This document shows, piece after piece, positions 7,357-15,149 of a stretch of 64,000 nucleotides of DNA. Positions within the stretch are counted from its first letter, which is position 1. Each line of letters opens with the position of its first letter. The notes beneath the pieces are model-generated. The model saw only the letters and a list, made by a program, of their open reading frames with translations. It was not told where the DNA came from and searched no databases. The translations under genes and the position numbers were made by a program. The stretch is from Burkholderiaceae bacterium (lineage in GTDB: Bacteria > Pseudomonadota > Gammaproteobacteria > Burkholderiales > Burkholderiaceae). Where the stretch lies: positions 1 to 64,000 of the forward strand of contig CANGCM010000004.1 of the NCBI GenBank assembly GCA_947452535.1, read 5' to 3'.

Positions 7357-9060
7357 ATGGCTCAAATGACTGGATCACGTCTCTTTGCGGAGATGCTTCG
7401 TGATTACGAGGTAAGCCACGTTTTTTATATTCCAGCAATTATGTTGGGTGCGATAGCTGAGATGGAAGCAATGGGAATCAAGAGAATCATGACCCATGGT
7501 GAAAAATCTGCGGCATATATGGCAGATGGTTATGCTCGGGCGAGTCGCAAACCTGGTATTTGCATGTCTCAACAAATCGGAGGATCAAATCTCGCTGCAG
7601 GTTTACGAGATGCTTATATGGCATCCGCTCCTTTGATTGCAATTACAGGCGGACCACCTACTCATGCACATTATAAAAATGGTTATCAAGAAGTAGAGGA
7701 TATGAGCCAATTTGATAGCGTGACTAAATTTAATGCTCGTGTTGAGGATATCTCGAGGATTCCTGATTTACTTCGTCAAGCCTTTCGTGAAGCGACTAGC
7801 GGCTCTCCTGGCCCAGTGCATCTGGAGATTCGAGGGCCACATGGTCAGATTGCGAATGCACAAGCAAACCTCAATTCTTTAGTTGAGAAGCGCTACGTTA
7901 AAACACCGCCTTTTAGGCCCATGGCTGATCAAGCCGAAATCAAGCAAGTTCTAGCTTTTATTAAACAGTATAAAAAACCGATTATTGTTGCCGGCGGGGG
8001 TGTCATTGCATCCGGGGCAAGCGATGAACTCATTGCATTTGCTGAGATCATGCAAATCCCAGTAGCAACGTCTCTGAATGGCAAGGCTACCATTCCAGAT
8101 AGTCACCCCCTTGCGGTTGGTGTTGTGGGTTCATACTCCAGAGAGTGTGCTAATCGGGCGGTATGTGAAGCTGATGTTGTTTTCTTTATCGGTAGTAAAA
8201 CTGGTGGACAAACTACCGTTGATTGGGAGGTTCCTCAGACAGGGACTGCCGTGATTCAGCTGGATATTAATCCGGTTGAATTGGGTAGAAATTATCCTAA
8301 TTCAATCTCCCTAAATGGTGATGCTAAGGCTATTCTTCAGCAGCTAACATCAGCTGCACAGAATGAAATCAGGCCTGATTTCAGCTCATGGCTTAGTCAT
8401 ACACAAGAATTGGTGCGCCAATGGCGTGAACACTTTAGCTCATACTTAAATTCAAATGCTGTTCCCATTCGGCCTGAGCGTATTTGCCAGGAGATATCGA
8501 ATATGCTGCCTGAAAATGGTGTGGTGGTATCGGATACAGGGCACTCGGGAATGTGGACGGGTGCAATGATTCAGTTAAATCATCCGGGGCAATCTTATGT
8601 GAGATGTGCGGGTTCAATGGGGTGGGGATTTCCGGGTGCTATGGGTGTTAAATGTGCACTCCCTGACCAGGCAGTAGTGTGTTTTACCGGTGATGGAGCC
8701 TTTTACTACCATATCGCTGAACTAGAAACCGCTGCGCGATTTAATATTAATTTAGTTGTTGTTGTAAATAATAATGGCGCCCTAAATCAAGAGATTCCGT
8801 TATGGGATAGTGCCTACGGTAGTAAGGAAGCTGCAGCTAAAGCCGACCCCAACCCCTTGTGGAAATTTGAGCCAATCAATTTTGCTGAGTTAGCTGAGTC
8901 ATTAGGTTGCGTTGGCATTCGCGTGACCGATCCAAATGAACTTCAGGCTGCCCTGAAAAAAGCTTTTTCTTTAAACGCGCCAGTAGTCATTGATGTTGTT
9001 AGTGATATCAATGCATTTGCTAAAAAGGCCTGGACTCCAAAGGACACTTATGGATATTGA
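7357..9060 (+). CDS. Thiamine-diphosphate-dependent enzyme, acetolactate-synthase-like
   Basis: A 567-residue enzyme with the three-domain plan of the pyruvate oxidase/acetolactate synthase superfamily. The N-terminal pyrimidine-binding domain carries the catalytic glutamate in THGEKSAAYMADGYAR (Glu49). A central domain has IIVAGGGVIASGA and a QLDINPVELGRNYP segment. The C-terminal pyrophosphate-binding domain carries GDGAFYYH (about residue 445) and closes the ThDP/Mg motif with VVVVNNN. There is no regulatory subunit gene nearby, arguing against a biosynthetic acetolactate synthase; a 2-oxo-acid decarboxylase, carboligase or C-C lyase is more likely. A GGGGG ribosome binding site precedes the ATG. 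It overlaps the next gene, an SMP-30 lactonase, and has a paralogue at 59454. Confidence 0.88.
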   Translation: MAQMTGSRLFAEMLRDYEVSHVFYIPAIMLGAIAEMEAMGIKRIMTHGEKSAAYMADGYARASRKPGICMSQQIGGSNLAAGLRDAYMASAPLIAITGGPPTHAHYKNGYQEVEDMSQFDSVTKFNARVEDISRIPDLLRQAFREATSGSPGPVHLEIRGPHGQIANAQANLNSLVEKRYVKTPPFRPMADQAEIKQVLAFIKQYKKPIIVAGGGVIASGASDELIAFAEIMQIPVATSLNGKATIPDSHPLAVGVVGSYSRECANRAVCEADVVFFIGSKTGGQTTVDWEVPQTGTAVIQLDINPVELGRNYPNSISLNGDAKAILQQLTSAAQNEIRPDFSSWLSHTQELVRQWREHFSSYLNSNAVPIRPERICQEISNMLPENGVVVSDTGHSGMWTGAMIQLNHPGQSYVRCAGSMGWGFPGAMGVKCALPDQAVVCFTGDGAFYYHIAELETAARFNINLVVVVNNNGALNQEIPLWDSAYGSKEAAAKADPNPLWKFEPINFAELAESLGCVGIRVTDPNELQAALKKAFSLNAPVVIDVVSDINAFAKKAWTPKDTYGY

Positions 9061-9943
9061 ATCTTATGCACCAGAGTTTCTAGATATTATTGACCCGCAT
9101 CCTCCCTTGATCAATATTGCACAAGGGTTCACCTTTGCCGAGGGGCCTGTCTGGGACAAACGAACTCAACAACTTTTCTTTGTTGACATTATTGGTAGCA
9201 AGGTATGGAAGTGGAAGCCTGGCGTTGGCAAAGAAACTATTTTGGATCCTTCTGGTCATATGAATGGTATGACTTTTGATCATCAGGGTCGATTGTTAGT
9301 TGCTGGATGGTGTAACCGATCAATCTTAAGATTTGAGCAGGATGGAAGCATCTCTACGATCGCATCTCATTTTGACGGAAAAAAGTTGAATAGTCCAAAC
9401 GATATTGTGGTTGACTCAAAAGGCGCTACTTATTGGACTGACTCTGCTGGAGGTTTGGTAATCCCTGGCATGGTTGCAAATGATGTGCAGCGATATTTAG
9501 ATTTTCAGGGCGTTTATCGACTGTCACCTGATGGAAAAGACGTTGACTTGATTATCGGAGACTGCACATACCCTAATGGTTTGGCATTTTCACCCGACGA
9601 AAAATTACTTTATGTGAATGACACTCGGCTTGCTCAAATTCGTGTATTTGATGTCATGCAAGATGGTAGTGTGGGCCCAGGTAGAGTCTTTCATCAACTG
9701 TCTGGTGTGGAAGATGGGGTTGCAGATGGCATGAAGGTTGATAGTAAGGGCAATGTCTATTGCACCGGGCCTGGTGGGGTACATGTCATTAGTCCCGCTG
9801 GCAAATTACTAGGGCGCATGAGAATTCATGAGCACTGCACCAATATGGCATGGGGTGATGAGGATTGGAAGTCTCTCTATATCACTACCTTTAATAATAT
9901 TTATCGCACGCGTTTGAATGTCCCCGGCATTGAAACTTGGTAA
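9050..9943 (+). CDS. SMP-30/gluconolactonase-family lactonase (first copy)
   Basis: A 297-residue six-bladed beta-propeller of the SMP-30/gluconolactonase/LRE family. Family signatures are GFTFAEGPVWD (metal-ligand glutamate), NSPNDIVVDSKGATYWTD and CTYPNGLAFSPDEKLLYVNDT. These enzymes hydrolyse sugar or aromatic lactones with a divalent metal. I moved the start from 8990 to the ATG at 9050, because the earlier ORF runs inside the ThDP gene, the family N-terminus begins near MDIESYAPEF, and AAAGGA lies just upstream. The gene overlaps the ThDP stop codon and is followed after a few nucleotides by a second SMP-30 gene, indicating an operon for lactone or sugar-acid breakdown. Confidence 0.88.
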   Translation: MDIESYAPEFLDIIDPHPPLINIAQGFTFAEGPVWDKRTQQLFFVDIIGSKVWKWKPGVGKETILDPSGHMNGMTFDHQGRLLVAGWCNRSILRFEQDGSISTIASHFDGKKLNSPNDIVVDSKGATYWTDSAGGLVIPGMVANDVQRYLDFQGVYRLSPDGKDVDLIIGDCTYPNGLAFSPDEKLLYVNDTRLAQIRVFDVMQDGSVGPGRVFHQLSGVEDGVADGMKVDSKGNVYCTGPGGVHVISPAGKLLGRMRIHEHCTNMAWGDEDWKSLYITTFNNIYRTRLNVPGIETW

Positions 9944-9952
9944 GGAATGCAT

Positions 9953-10831
9953 ATGACTAGGAATTTTGAATGTATTGCTGGCCCGTTTAATAGTCAGCTT
10001 GGTGGAATTTTATGGGATGACGGCGGACTAATATTTAGTTTGATTGATGAGTTGTTGTTGCAAAAATTTGATCCTACTAACGGTTCTATTTCAACATTCA
10101 GATCTTATACAGGTCGTATGAATGGAATGGCAAAAGCTAAGGATAATAGTATCTTTGTTTGTCAAGAAGGGGGTCGAAGAATCATTCAGCTACAAGCTGA
10201 TGGAAGTGCAAATGTCACCGCCACTCGTTTTGAAGGGCAAATCCATAATCATCCTTACGACCTGTGTATTGATAGTAAAGGCCGCGTTTGGTTTTCAGAT
10301 CCCCATAGTGGAACTCAAGCATTTGGCCCGCAAATCTTTCCTCCGCTCAATCATGCTTCAGTAATGCGCTTAGAGCGTGATCAAATTGGTCACTGGGTCA
10401 TTAGACGTATGAGTTTTGATACCGCTTTCCCTGGGGCAGTTCTACTTTCAGATGATGAGAAAACTTTATTTCTTGCCGAAAATTCAGATGATGAAGCTTG
10501 TAATCGTGAACTTCGCGCTTATCCCATTAAAGCAGATGGAAGTTTAGGTAAGTTCGAAGTCTTGCATAGCTTTGGTAGTGACTATCTCGGTTTGCACGCT
10601 GGCATCAATGGTCTGTGTAAAGATCATCTTGGCCAAATATACGCTTGCGCAGGAGATCTAAAGAGTGGGAGACACGCTGCTATCTATCAATATTCAAGTA
10701 CTGGCCAGTTATTGAAATGTATACCTTTTCCACATGGGACTCCAATCAGATGCACTTTTGCCGGGGATGGCAACAAACACTTATATGTGACTAGCAGCAA
10801 TCGGTCTATTTATCGCTTAGCTTTAGACTGA
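9953..10831 (+). CDS. SMP-30/gluconolactonase-family lactonase (second copy)
   Basis: A 292-residue SMP-30-like propeller, divergent from its neighbour. Recognisable blades include FEGQIHNHPYDLCIDSKGRV, WFSDPHSG and FPGAVLLSDDEKTLFLAEN. The asparagine/aspartate ligand region is altered relative to the upstream copy (HPYD where that copy has SPND), so metal coordination or substrate may differ. An ATG at 9947 is only zero to one base from AAGGA; the ATG at 9953, six bases away, is the better start. The 3' end overlaps the convergent cupin gene by nine bases. Two adjacent lactonases suggest two different lactones or a heteromeric enzyme. Confidence 0.8.
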   Translation: MTRNFECIAGPFNSQLGGILWDDGGLIFSLIDELLLQKFDPTNGSISTFRSYTGRMNGMAKAKDNSIFVCQEGGRRIIQLQADGSANVTATRFEGQIHNHPYDLCIDSKGRVWFSDPHSGTQAFGPQIFPPLNHASVMRLERDQIGHWVIRRMSFDTAFPGAVLLSDDEKTLFLAENSDDEACNRELRAYPIKADGSLGKFEVLHSFGSDYLGLHAGINGLCKDHLGQIYACAGDLKSGRHAAIYQYSSTGQLLKCIPFPHGTPIRCTFAGDGNKHLYVTSSNRSIYRLALD

Positions 10832-11362
10832 TTCTTGCTTTGCACAATGGGAAGAGATGGCGATAGTGCAATTTTCCAAACTCCTATTACTCCAGGCATG
10901 ACGAGTGGCTCGTTGCACAATTGAGTCGCCCTCATGCAGATCCACTTCAGTGGTATCTAGGATCAGGGTGATGCTGCCCTTTAATATGACACAGAGATCA
11001 AGCGTATCTGTTTTTTGCATATAAGGATGGGCGCCTTCACTTTGGTGGATGAGATGCTCTGCATTACTAGACTTAAAGTACTCTGCAATCTTTCGGGGGT
11101 TGATATTTTCCCGCCAGATCTTATCGGGTGGAAATTGATGGATATGGAAGATGGATCCTCCCGCTAGAGGTTCTAGAAGTTCTGGCGCAGCGTCTACCCA
11201 TGACACATCCTGTATTTTTGCTGGGCTGGAATCTGTCATCCATATTTTTTGACGAAAAAAACCTGGCCTTGCTAAATCTAGGAGAGGTGACTGTAGATCT
11301 TCGTCCGCTAAAGCGTATGACTTGTCATTCTCTCCGTCGATAGTAATGATGCGCCTCACCAT
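10823..11362 (-). CDS. Cupin-domain protein (downstream copy)
   Basis: A 179-residue single-cupin protein. The barrel is seen in EGAHPYMQKTDTLDLCVILK, followed by DTTEVDLHEGDSIVQRATRH; in the first cupin motif the usual H-x-H is reduced to one histidine, with the second cupin motif histidine in RHAW. Function is unassigned; related proteins are putative isomerases or dioxygenases. It starts in a 1-nt stop/start overlap with the preceding cupin gene and ends the LysR - Bug - cupin - cupin unit. The gene tail overlaps the convergent lactonase by nine bases. Confidence 0.75.
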   Translation of the reverse strand: MVRRIITIDGENDKSYALADEDLQSPLLDLARPGFFRQKIWMTDSSPAKIQDVSWVDAAPELLEPLAGGSIFHIHQFPPDKIWRENINPRKIAEYFKSSNAEHLIHQSEGAHPYMQKTDTLDLCVILKGSITLILDTTEVDLHEGDSIVQRATRHAWSNRSLENCTIAISSHCAKQESV

Positions 11363-11946
11363 TAGGATTCATCCTTTTCGGGATGCGATCTGGGTTGCCC
11401 ACCCATCATAATGAAGGCCATTAAGCTCTCATCATTTGGGTTAGTCCAGCCATGCCAATTCGCTAACTGAACAACAGTATCTCCTGGTAGCATTTCTCGA
11501 TGGCCATCATCCAAGATTAATGTTCTTTTACCAAACATCATCACGCCATAGTCAATAGTTTCAGATTGATGAATCGGTGAGCTATAGGCATTCTGCCCAC
11601 CCCGATCCCATGTGTGACCATTTGGCCTTAGGCGAGGTTCATGTAAGGGAACTGCCGTCTTATCTAGTTCAGCACTATAGTTATCCTGCTTGCTTGCCGA
11701 CTGGACAATTCTGAGGTGCCCACCATTCGCTGGGGGGTCAAATGAAAACGGAAGATTGCCGTCATCACGATTACCGTCTACTGTAGCTGGGGCTTGGTGA
11801 TAAACCCAGATATCTGTCATTCCAGCGCTTGCTGCCACCGCGCCAACATTCACATTCGGGGCATAACTATCGAATAAAACCCCTGAACGACCCATCGCAT
11901 CATTGCTAGTAACTATCCTGCGGATAGGTCGCATTTTAATAGTCAT
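11362..11946 (-). CDS. Cupin-domain protein (upstream copy)
   Basis: A 194-residue protein with one C-terminal cupin domain: SSPIHQSETIDYGVMMFGKR, TLILDDGHREMLPGDTVVQ and LANWHGWTNPNDE. The two cupins share the pattern 'Q-S-E ... D-x-G-V/C-x-x-x-G/K' and are paralogues that probably act together, perhaps as a heterodimer. The chosen ATG has no clear Shine-Dalgarno sequence; an in-frame ATG four codons in is possible. It lies 10 nt downstream of the Bug gene, so it is likely co-transcribed and acts on the solute that the Bug protein brings in. Confidence 0.75.
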   Translation of the reverse strand: MTIKMRPIRRIVTSNDAMGRSGVLFDSYAPNVNVGAVAASAGMTDIWVYHQAPATVDGNRDDGNLPFSFDPPANGGHLRIVQSASKQDNYSAELDKTAVPLHEPRLRPNGHTWDRGGQNAYSSPIHQSETIDYGVMMFGKRTLILDDGHREMLPGDTVVQLANWHGWTNPNDESLMAFIMMGGQPRSHPEKDES

Positions 11947-11956
11947 AATATTTTGA

Positions 11957-12919
11957 TCAAAAGGGTTGTATGTTGCCAGTCTTAATGACTTCTAGAGAGC
12001 GCGAGATATCACGTTTTAAAAACTGAGTGAACTCTTCTACTGAGCTGCCTATGGGTTCAAATCCAGCTGCAATCGCCTTTTCTTGAACATCTTTTTGCCG
12101 CATAATTTTTACAAATTCTTTATTTAACTTTTCTATTACATTGGGCGGTGTCTTAGCGGGAGCATTAATACCATTCCAGCCAACAATGGCAAAGTTGGGG
12201 TAGCCTTCTTCCGCTACAGTTGGGACCTCGGGAAGTAAAGAGTATCTCTTGGGACTACTAACAGCTAATGCTCTTAATTGGTTAGAGCGAATAAAGGGTA
12301 ATGCCGATGGAGCCGGAACAAACATGACGTTCACTTGCCCGCCCAACACATCGGTCACTCCAGCCGCGGCACTCTTATATGGGATATGGGCAATATCAAT
12401 TCCGGTCATCTGCTTTAACATTTCACCAGCCAAATGAGCTGGAGTGCCATTGCCAGAAGAGGCGTAATTTAACTTTCCGGGCTGAGATTTTGCGTTTGCG
12501 ATCAAATCTTTTACTGATTTAATTGGTGAGTTTGAGTTCGCTACTAAGATAAAAGGTAGTGTCGCTAATAAACTCACTGGAGTTAAATCCTTTTGGAAGT
12601 CATAAGGCATTTTGGGCTGAAGAACGCTATTAATTGTGAATGATCCGGTACTCAATAAAAGCGTGTATCCATCGGCGGGTGCTTTTGCAACAAAATCTCC
12701 TGCGACAATACCGCCAGCTGCTGGTCGAGAATCTACGATAACTGGCTGTCCCCACTCCCCTGTGAGTTTTTCACCCGTAATTCTGGCTAAATTATCAGGC
12801 CCAGGACCAACAATAATTTTGATTGGTTTATCTGGATAGCTTTGCGCATTGCTAAGGGACGTGAAGACCAAAAAAAAGCTGAGAACAGGAATGATAAATC
12901 TGAGGATTGAAAGTTTCAT
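11957..12919 (-). CDS. Bug/TctC-family solute-binding protein with shortened binding loop
   Basis: A 320-residue Bug receptor with signal peptide ending near SLSNAQS. The start is set at ATG 12919, because AAAGGTGG lies at proper distance; the track start is GTG three codons earlier. The first ligand loop reads KIIVGPGPDNLAR, whereas nearly every family member has a K-I-I-V-P-x-x-x-G-G-x-x-D type segment, so about four residues are missing while the following aspartate is kept. The PYKG motif is also changed to AHIPYKSAAAGVTD. Both changes affect the pocket. It sits between a CysB-type regulator and two cupins. A 12-base in-frame deletion in an otherwise intact gene is the simplest reading. 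Confidence 0.88.
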   Translation of the reverse strand: MKLSILRFIIPVLSFFLVFTSLSNAQSYPDKPIKIIVGPGPDNLARITGEKLTGEWGQPVIVDSRPAAGGIVAGDFVAKAPADGYTLLLSTGSFTINSVLQPKMPYDFQKDLTPVSLLATLPFILVANSNSPIKSVKDLIANAKSQPGKLNYASSGNGTPAHLAGEMLKQMTGIDIAHIPYKSAAAGVTDVLGGQVNVMFVPAPSALPFIRSNQLRALAVSSPKRYSLLPEVPTVAEEGYPNFAIVGWNGINAPAKTPPNVIEKLNKEFVKIMRQKDVQEKAIAAGFEPIGSSVEEFTQFLKRDISRSLEVIKTGNIQPF

Positions 12920-12970
12920 TTGAGTCACCCACCTTTGATTAAATTTTTTTCATGTGTAGTATAAATTGAA

Positions 12971-12995
12971 GAAATATTGCGTTTATAACTATTTC
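12971..12995. promoter_or_regulatory. AT-rich dyad upstream of the Bug-cupin unit
   Basis: GAAATA and TATTTC form an inverted repeat with a 13-nt spacer containing a T-N-A-rich core, about 50 bp before the Bug start and 20 bp after the LysR stop. It could be a LysR binding site letting the Bug-cupin part be transcribed separately. AT-rich composition makes chance occurrence possible. Confidence 0.3.
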
Positions 12996-13015
12996 TTATC
13001 AATTATTTGCTTGGG

Positions 13016-13933
13016 TTATAAGGCAATTTTCCCACTCGTTTTTTGGGGCTTTGCCTCCTTCACCATGGCAATAAAATCTTCCATATATTGCCTCAGATAC
13101 TTGCCTTGTCGGATTTGAATGAAAATTGGCGTTGGCGGAAAGAGATGGGAGGCATCTAGATGACGAATTCTACTATCTCGGATTGGGTCAAATGCAGTAG
13201 CAGGCACTATAGCGACTCCATGACCTATTTCCACATAGGTTTTAATGACATCTGTATCAGCCGCCCTTAAAACGATATTAGGTTTTAGGCCACTCTCCTC
13301 AAAAACTTCTTTGACCGATGAGCCACCTGCAAAATTCGTATCTAGGGAGATAAGTGGATATTTAGCCAAGACTTCAAGTGTTAGAGACTTTATCTTTTCG
13401 AGCGGATGCTTTGGTAAAAATAATATGCATCGATGAATTTTTGAGTGGGGTATGAGCACTAACTCTTCATGAGCTTCGCTGCCAGCAGCGCTAATAGCAA
13501 GATCAACCTCACCAGAAATAATCCAGTTCGCGATTTGAGCGGGATTACCTTGCCTTAGGCTGACAGTCACATTGGGGTATAGATCCCTAAATTTATTAAT
13601 AATTTTAGGAAGCGTATAGCGAGCATGAATATGGGTGGTGGCAACAATTAATAAGCCTTGATCTTTTGAGGAGAATTCCTCACCAATCTTTTTAATATTT
13701 CCTGAATCACTCAGCATTCTTTGGGCAATTACATAAACCTCTTTGCCGGGTTCTGTCAGACCAATAATGCGATTACCTCTGCGCTCTAATAAAGTTACCC
13801 CAAGCTCTCGTTCAAATAGCTGAATTTGTTTGCTGATCCCGGGTTGGGAGGTATAGAGACGATCGGAGGCTTTGGAGATGCTGAACTTTGATTCAACAAC
13901 GGCGCATAGATATTTGAGTTGTTGTAAATTCAT
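13016..13933 (-). CDS. LysR-type regulator, CysB/Cbl-like
   Basis: A 305-residue LysR regulator. The N-terminal winged helix-turn-helix is MNLQQLKYLCAVVESKFSISKASDRLYTSQPGISKQI in outline, with the CysB-type start, and TTHIHARYTLP at about residues 97-107 matches the effector-loop signature T-T-H-T-Q-A-R-Y of CysB/Cbl proteins. CysB relatives sense O-acetylserine, sulfate or thiosulfate and control sulfur-source genes. It lies directly upstream of, and on the same strand as, a Bug gene and two cupins, so it probably regulates that unit. The H for Q change in the effector loop suggests a modified ligand. Confidence 0.88.
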   Translation of the reverse strand: MNLQQLKYLCAVVESKFSISKASDRLYTSQPGISKQIQLFERELGVTLLERRGNRIIGLTEPGKEVYVIAQRMLSDSGNIKKIGEEFSSKDQGLLIVATTHIHARYTLPKIINKFRDLYPNVTVSLRQGNPAQIANWIISGEVDLAISAAGSEAHEELVLIPHSKIHRCILFLPKHPLEKIKSLTLEVLAKYPLISLDTNFAGGSSVKEVFEESGLKPNIVLRAADTDVIKTYVEIGHGVAIVPATAFDPIRDSRIRHLDASHLFPPTPIFIQIRQGKYLRQYMEDFIAMVKEAKPQKTSGKIAL

Positions 13934-14285
13934 CAGTGAGGATGTGGTTCAGAACGTTGAATCATAGGGTATATCATAAGCGGAATATTTTATATTTTCA
14001 GATTAAGTTGGCATGAGTAAATGCGCCAAATATGATGGAGTGACTTCTACTTTTTGCTTAAATAACTAAAATTAGTCCGTCCTCAGATAAAGCGATTAAA
14101 TTATGCTCAAAGCTGCAGGGCAAAAAATAACGCCGATCTAAGCTGCAGCGTAAAGGCGCTGGTGAAAGCTTCGCAAATTGAAATCCTGGTATCGGGCTCA
14201 AGTCATGGACTACCCACAATAAAAAGCAAATCCTCATCAGAAATGTTGGAAATTGGGTGTTTTTTAGCGTTTCTCTGAGTAAGGC
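13934..14285. other. Intergenic stretch upstream of the glycine riboswitch
   Basis: No supported gene. The phrase GGGCTCAAGTCATGGACTACCCACA near 14195-14217 resembles the tRNA-like fragment at 285-317 but its T stem pairs poorly. AAGCTGCAG occurs twice within 40 bases (near 14110 and 14140) as a short direct repeat. The promoter of the divergent LysR gene must lie at the left end. Confidence 0.35.
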
Positions 14286-14315
14286 TTGATGGCGCTCTCA
14301 TTTTAGGCATATACT
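14286..14315 (+). promoter_or_regulatory. Sigma70-type promoter for the glycine riboswitch transcript
   Basis: TTGATG (-35) and TATACT (-10) are separated by 18 nt, and the -10 element ends six bases before the first aptamer helix. Position and quality fit a housekeeping promoter whose transcript begins at the aptamer. Confidence 0.6.
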
Positions 14316-14320
14316 TTCCC

Positions 14321-14512
14321 TAAGCAGGAGAGTGAGGTTTTATCTCCACCGAAGGCGCAAACTCCCATGAACGCTCAGGTATCCGATAGGAAGGTACTGC
14401 TTATCCTAAATAGCCGTCTGGAGAGCCACCATCTTTATGGTGCACCGAAGGAGCAAGCACTCAGCCACGCTGTAGTGTGAATCTCTCAGGTATCAGGGAC
14501 AGGGGGAGCGGC
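14321..14512 (+). promoter_or_regulatory. Tandem glycine riboswitch
   Basis: Two glycine aptamers are present in series. Aptamer 1 (14321-14403) is closed by TAAGCAG/CTGCTTA and contains GGAGAG, CACCGAAGGCGCAAAC and GCTCAGGTA. Aptamer 2 (14413-14512) is closed by GCCG/CGGC and contains GGAGAG, CACCGAAGGAGCAAGC, CTCTCAGGTA and GGGACAGGGGGAG. These are the conserved cores of the gcvT-motif RNA, with the short linker usual for cooperative tandem switches. It normally controls glycine cleavage (gcvTHP) or glycine/alanine transport genes. Here no such gene follows, only a hairpin, a six-codon ORF, a 62-codon ORF and a terminator. Confidence 0.93.
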
Positions 14513-14513
14513 A

Positions 14514-14529
14514 GCCATATTGCTATGGC
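14514..14529 (+). promoter_or_regulatory. Hairpin of the riboswitch expression platform
   Basis: GCCATA-TTGC-TATGGC is a perfect 6-bp stem directly behind aptamer 2 and six bases before AGGAG of the leader ORF. It could act as the switch element hiding or exposing that ribosome binding site. It lacks a U-tract, so translational control is more plausible than termination. Confidence 0.4.
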
Positions 14530-14546
14530 ACTTTAGGAGATTTCGC

Positions 14547-14567
14547 ATGCATACCCTTCCGAGCTAA
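14547..14567 (+). CDS. Six-codon ORF behind the riboswitch (possible leader peptide or gene stub)
   Basis: AGGAG followed by seven bases and ATG gives an excellent initiation site, but the frame ends after six codons (MHTLPS). It may be the start of a former riboswitch-controlled gene now lost, or a true leader peptide. The ORF is far too short for coding evidence. Confidence 0.3.
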   Translation: MHTLPS

Positions 14568-14633
14568 TTCAGTTTTGGCAATTCAAGTCGTTTGATTGAC
14601 CAATTTTTTATTTACTGAATAAGGATATACATC

Positions 14634-14822
14634 ATGACCAATAAACTAGTCCAAGAAGCCCCATTTCATCCTGGATATGAGGACGTCAGTTACAAAACCG
14701 AAGCTTCACCGGTGATTGCTGAATTAGAGAGCTTTAGAAAAATGAATGCCCACTACCTCAATTTTTCAGAGGTCATAGTGAATTTTTGTAAATCTCCAAA
14801 ACAAAGTTCAGCAAGCTCATAA
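14634..14822 (+). CDS. Small unassigned protein downstream of the glycine riboswitch
   Basis: A 62-codon ORF with a good ribosome binding site (AAGGA eight bases before ATG), between the riboswitch and a strong terminator. The product is soluble and mixed-charge with no signal peptide, membrane segment or motif I recognise. Its start MTNKLVQEAPFHPGYEDVSY has no family I can name. If real, it is the only substantial gene in a glycine-controlled transcript and so may encode a small protein linked to glycine metabolism. Alternatively it is a chance ORF in the remains of a deleted gcvT or transporter operon. Confidence 0.5.
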   Translation: MTNKLVQEAPFHPGYEDVSYKTEASPVIAELESFRKMNAHYLNFSEVIVNFCKSPKQSSASS

Positions 14823-14871
14823 TTCTTCGCCTCCCAGGTTTAGCTCCTGCTGGGCTTGCCTGAAATAAAAA

Positions 14872-14901
14872 AATACTAACTTTCGGGTTGGTATTTTTTT
14901 A
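14872..14901. terminator. Intrinsic terminator of the riboswitch transcript
   Basis: AATACTAAC and GTTGGTATT form a 9-bp stem (one G-T pair) with loop TTTCGG, flanked by an A-tract upstream and a T-tract downstream, so it can work in both directions. It ends the short riboswitch transcript about 50 nt after the 62-codon ORF. Confidence 0.85.
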
Positions 14902-15149
14902 TGTAAATCTTACTTAAAGTAAATCATTGGGAGAGTTTTGCTTTAAATTCTTATAAAAGCCATGTGATGTAGTCGGGTTAGTGCTGATGTCCGACTATAT
15001 TTAAGCGGGGTATGCTTGGATATTCAATAACTTCTCATAATTAATAAATTATTCACCAAGAAAGTTTTTTTCTTGCCAGTGAATCATAAAAAGATATATT
15101 AGAATAATTTTTTTAGAACAATATTGGTAGCTAAAATAAAAAAGGTTTT
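14902..15149. other. Intergenic region before the Gfo/Idh gene, with hairpins
   Basis: No supported gene. A 7-bp inverted repeat TAGTCGG/CCGACTA lies near 14970-14997. A stronger composite hairpin at 15051-15084 is listed separately. The promoter of the dehydrogenase gene must be here, in very AT-rich sequence. Confidence 0.4.
15051..15084 (+). promoter_or_regulatory. Composite hairpin upstream of the Gfo/Idh dehydrogenase gene
   Basis: ATTCAC-CAAGAAA-GTTTT-TTTCTTG-CCA-GTGAAT folds into an inner 7-bp and an outer 6-bp perfect stem. It lies 66 nt before the ATG, so it may be an operator or a 5' leader structure. No matching RNA family is known to me. Confidence 0.35.

Noticed and set aside
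7357-9060. Acetolactate synthase catalytic subunit for branched-chain amino acids
   Set aside because: No small regulatory subunit and a lactonase/catabolic context; kept as a generic ThDP enzyme.
14195-14217. Third tRNA-like phrase GGGCTCAAGTCATGG
   Set aside because: T stem has mismatches and wobble pairs; no matching acceptor half; too weak to list as a feature.
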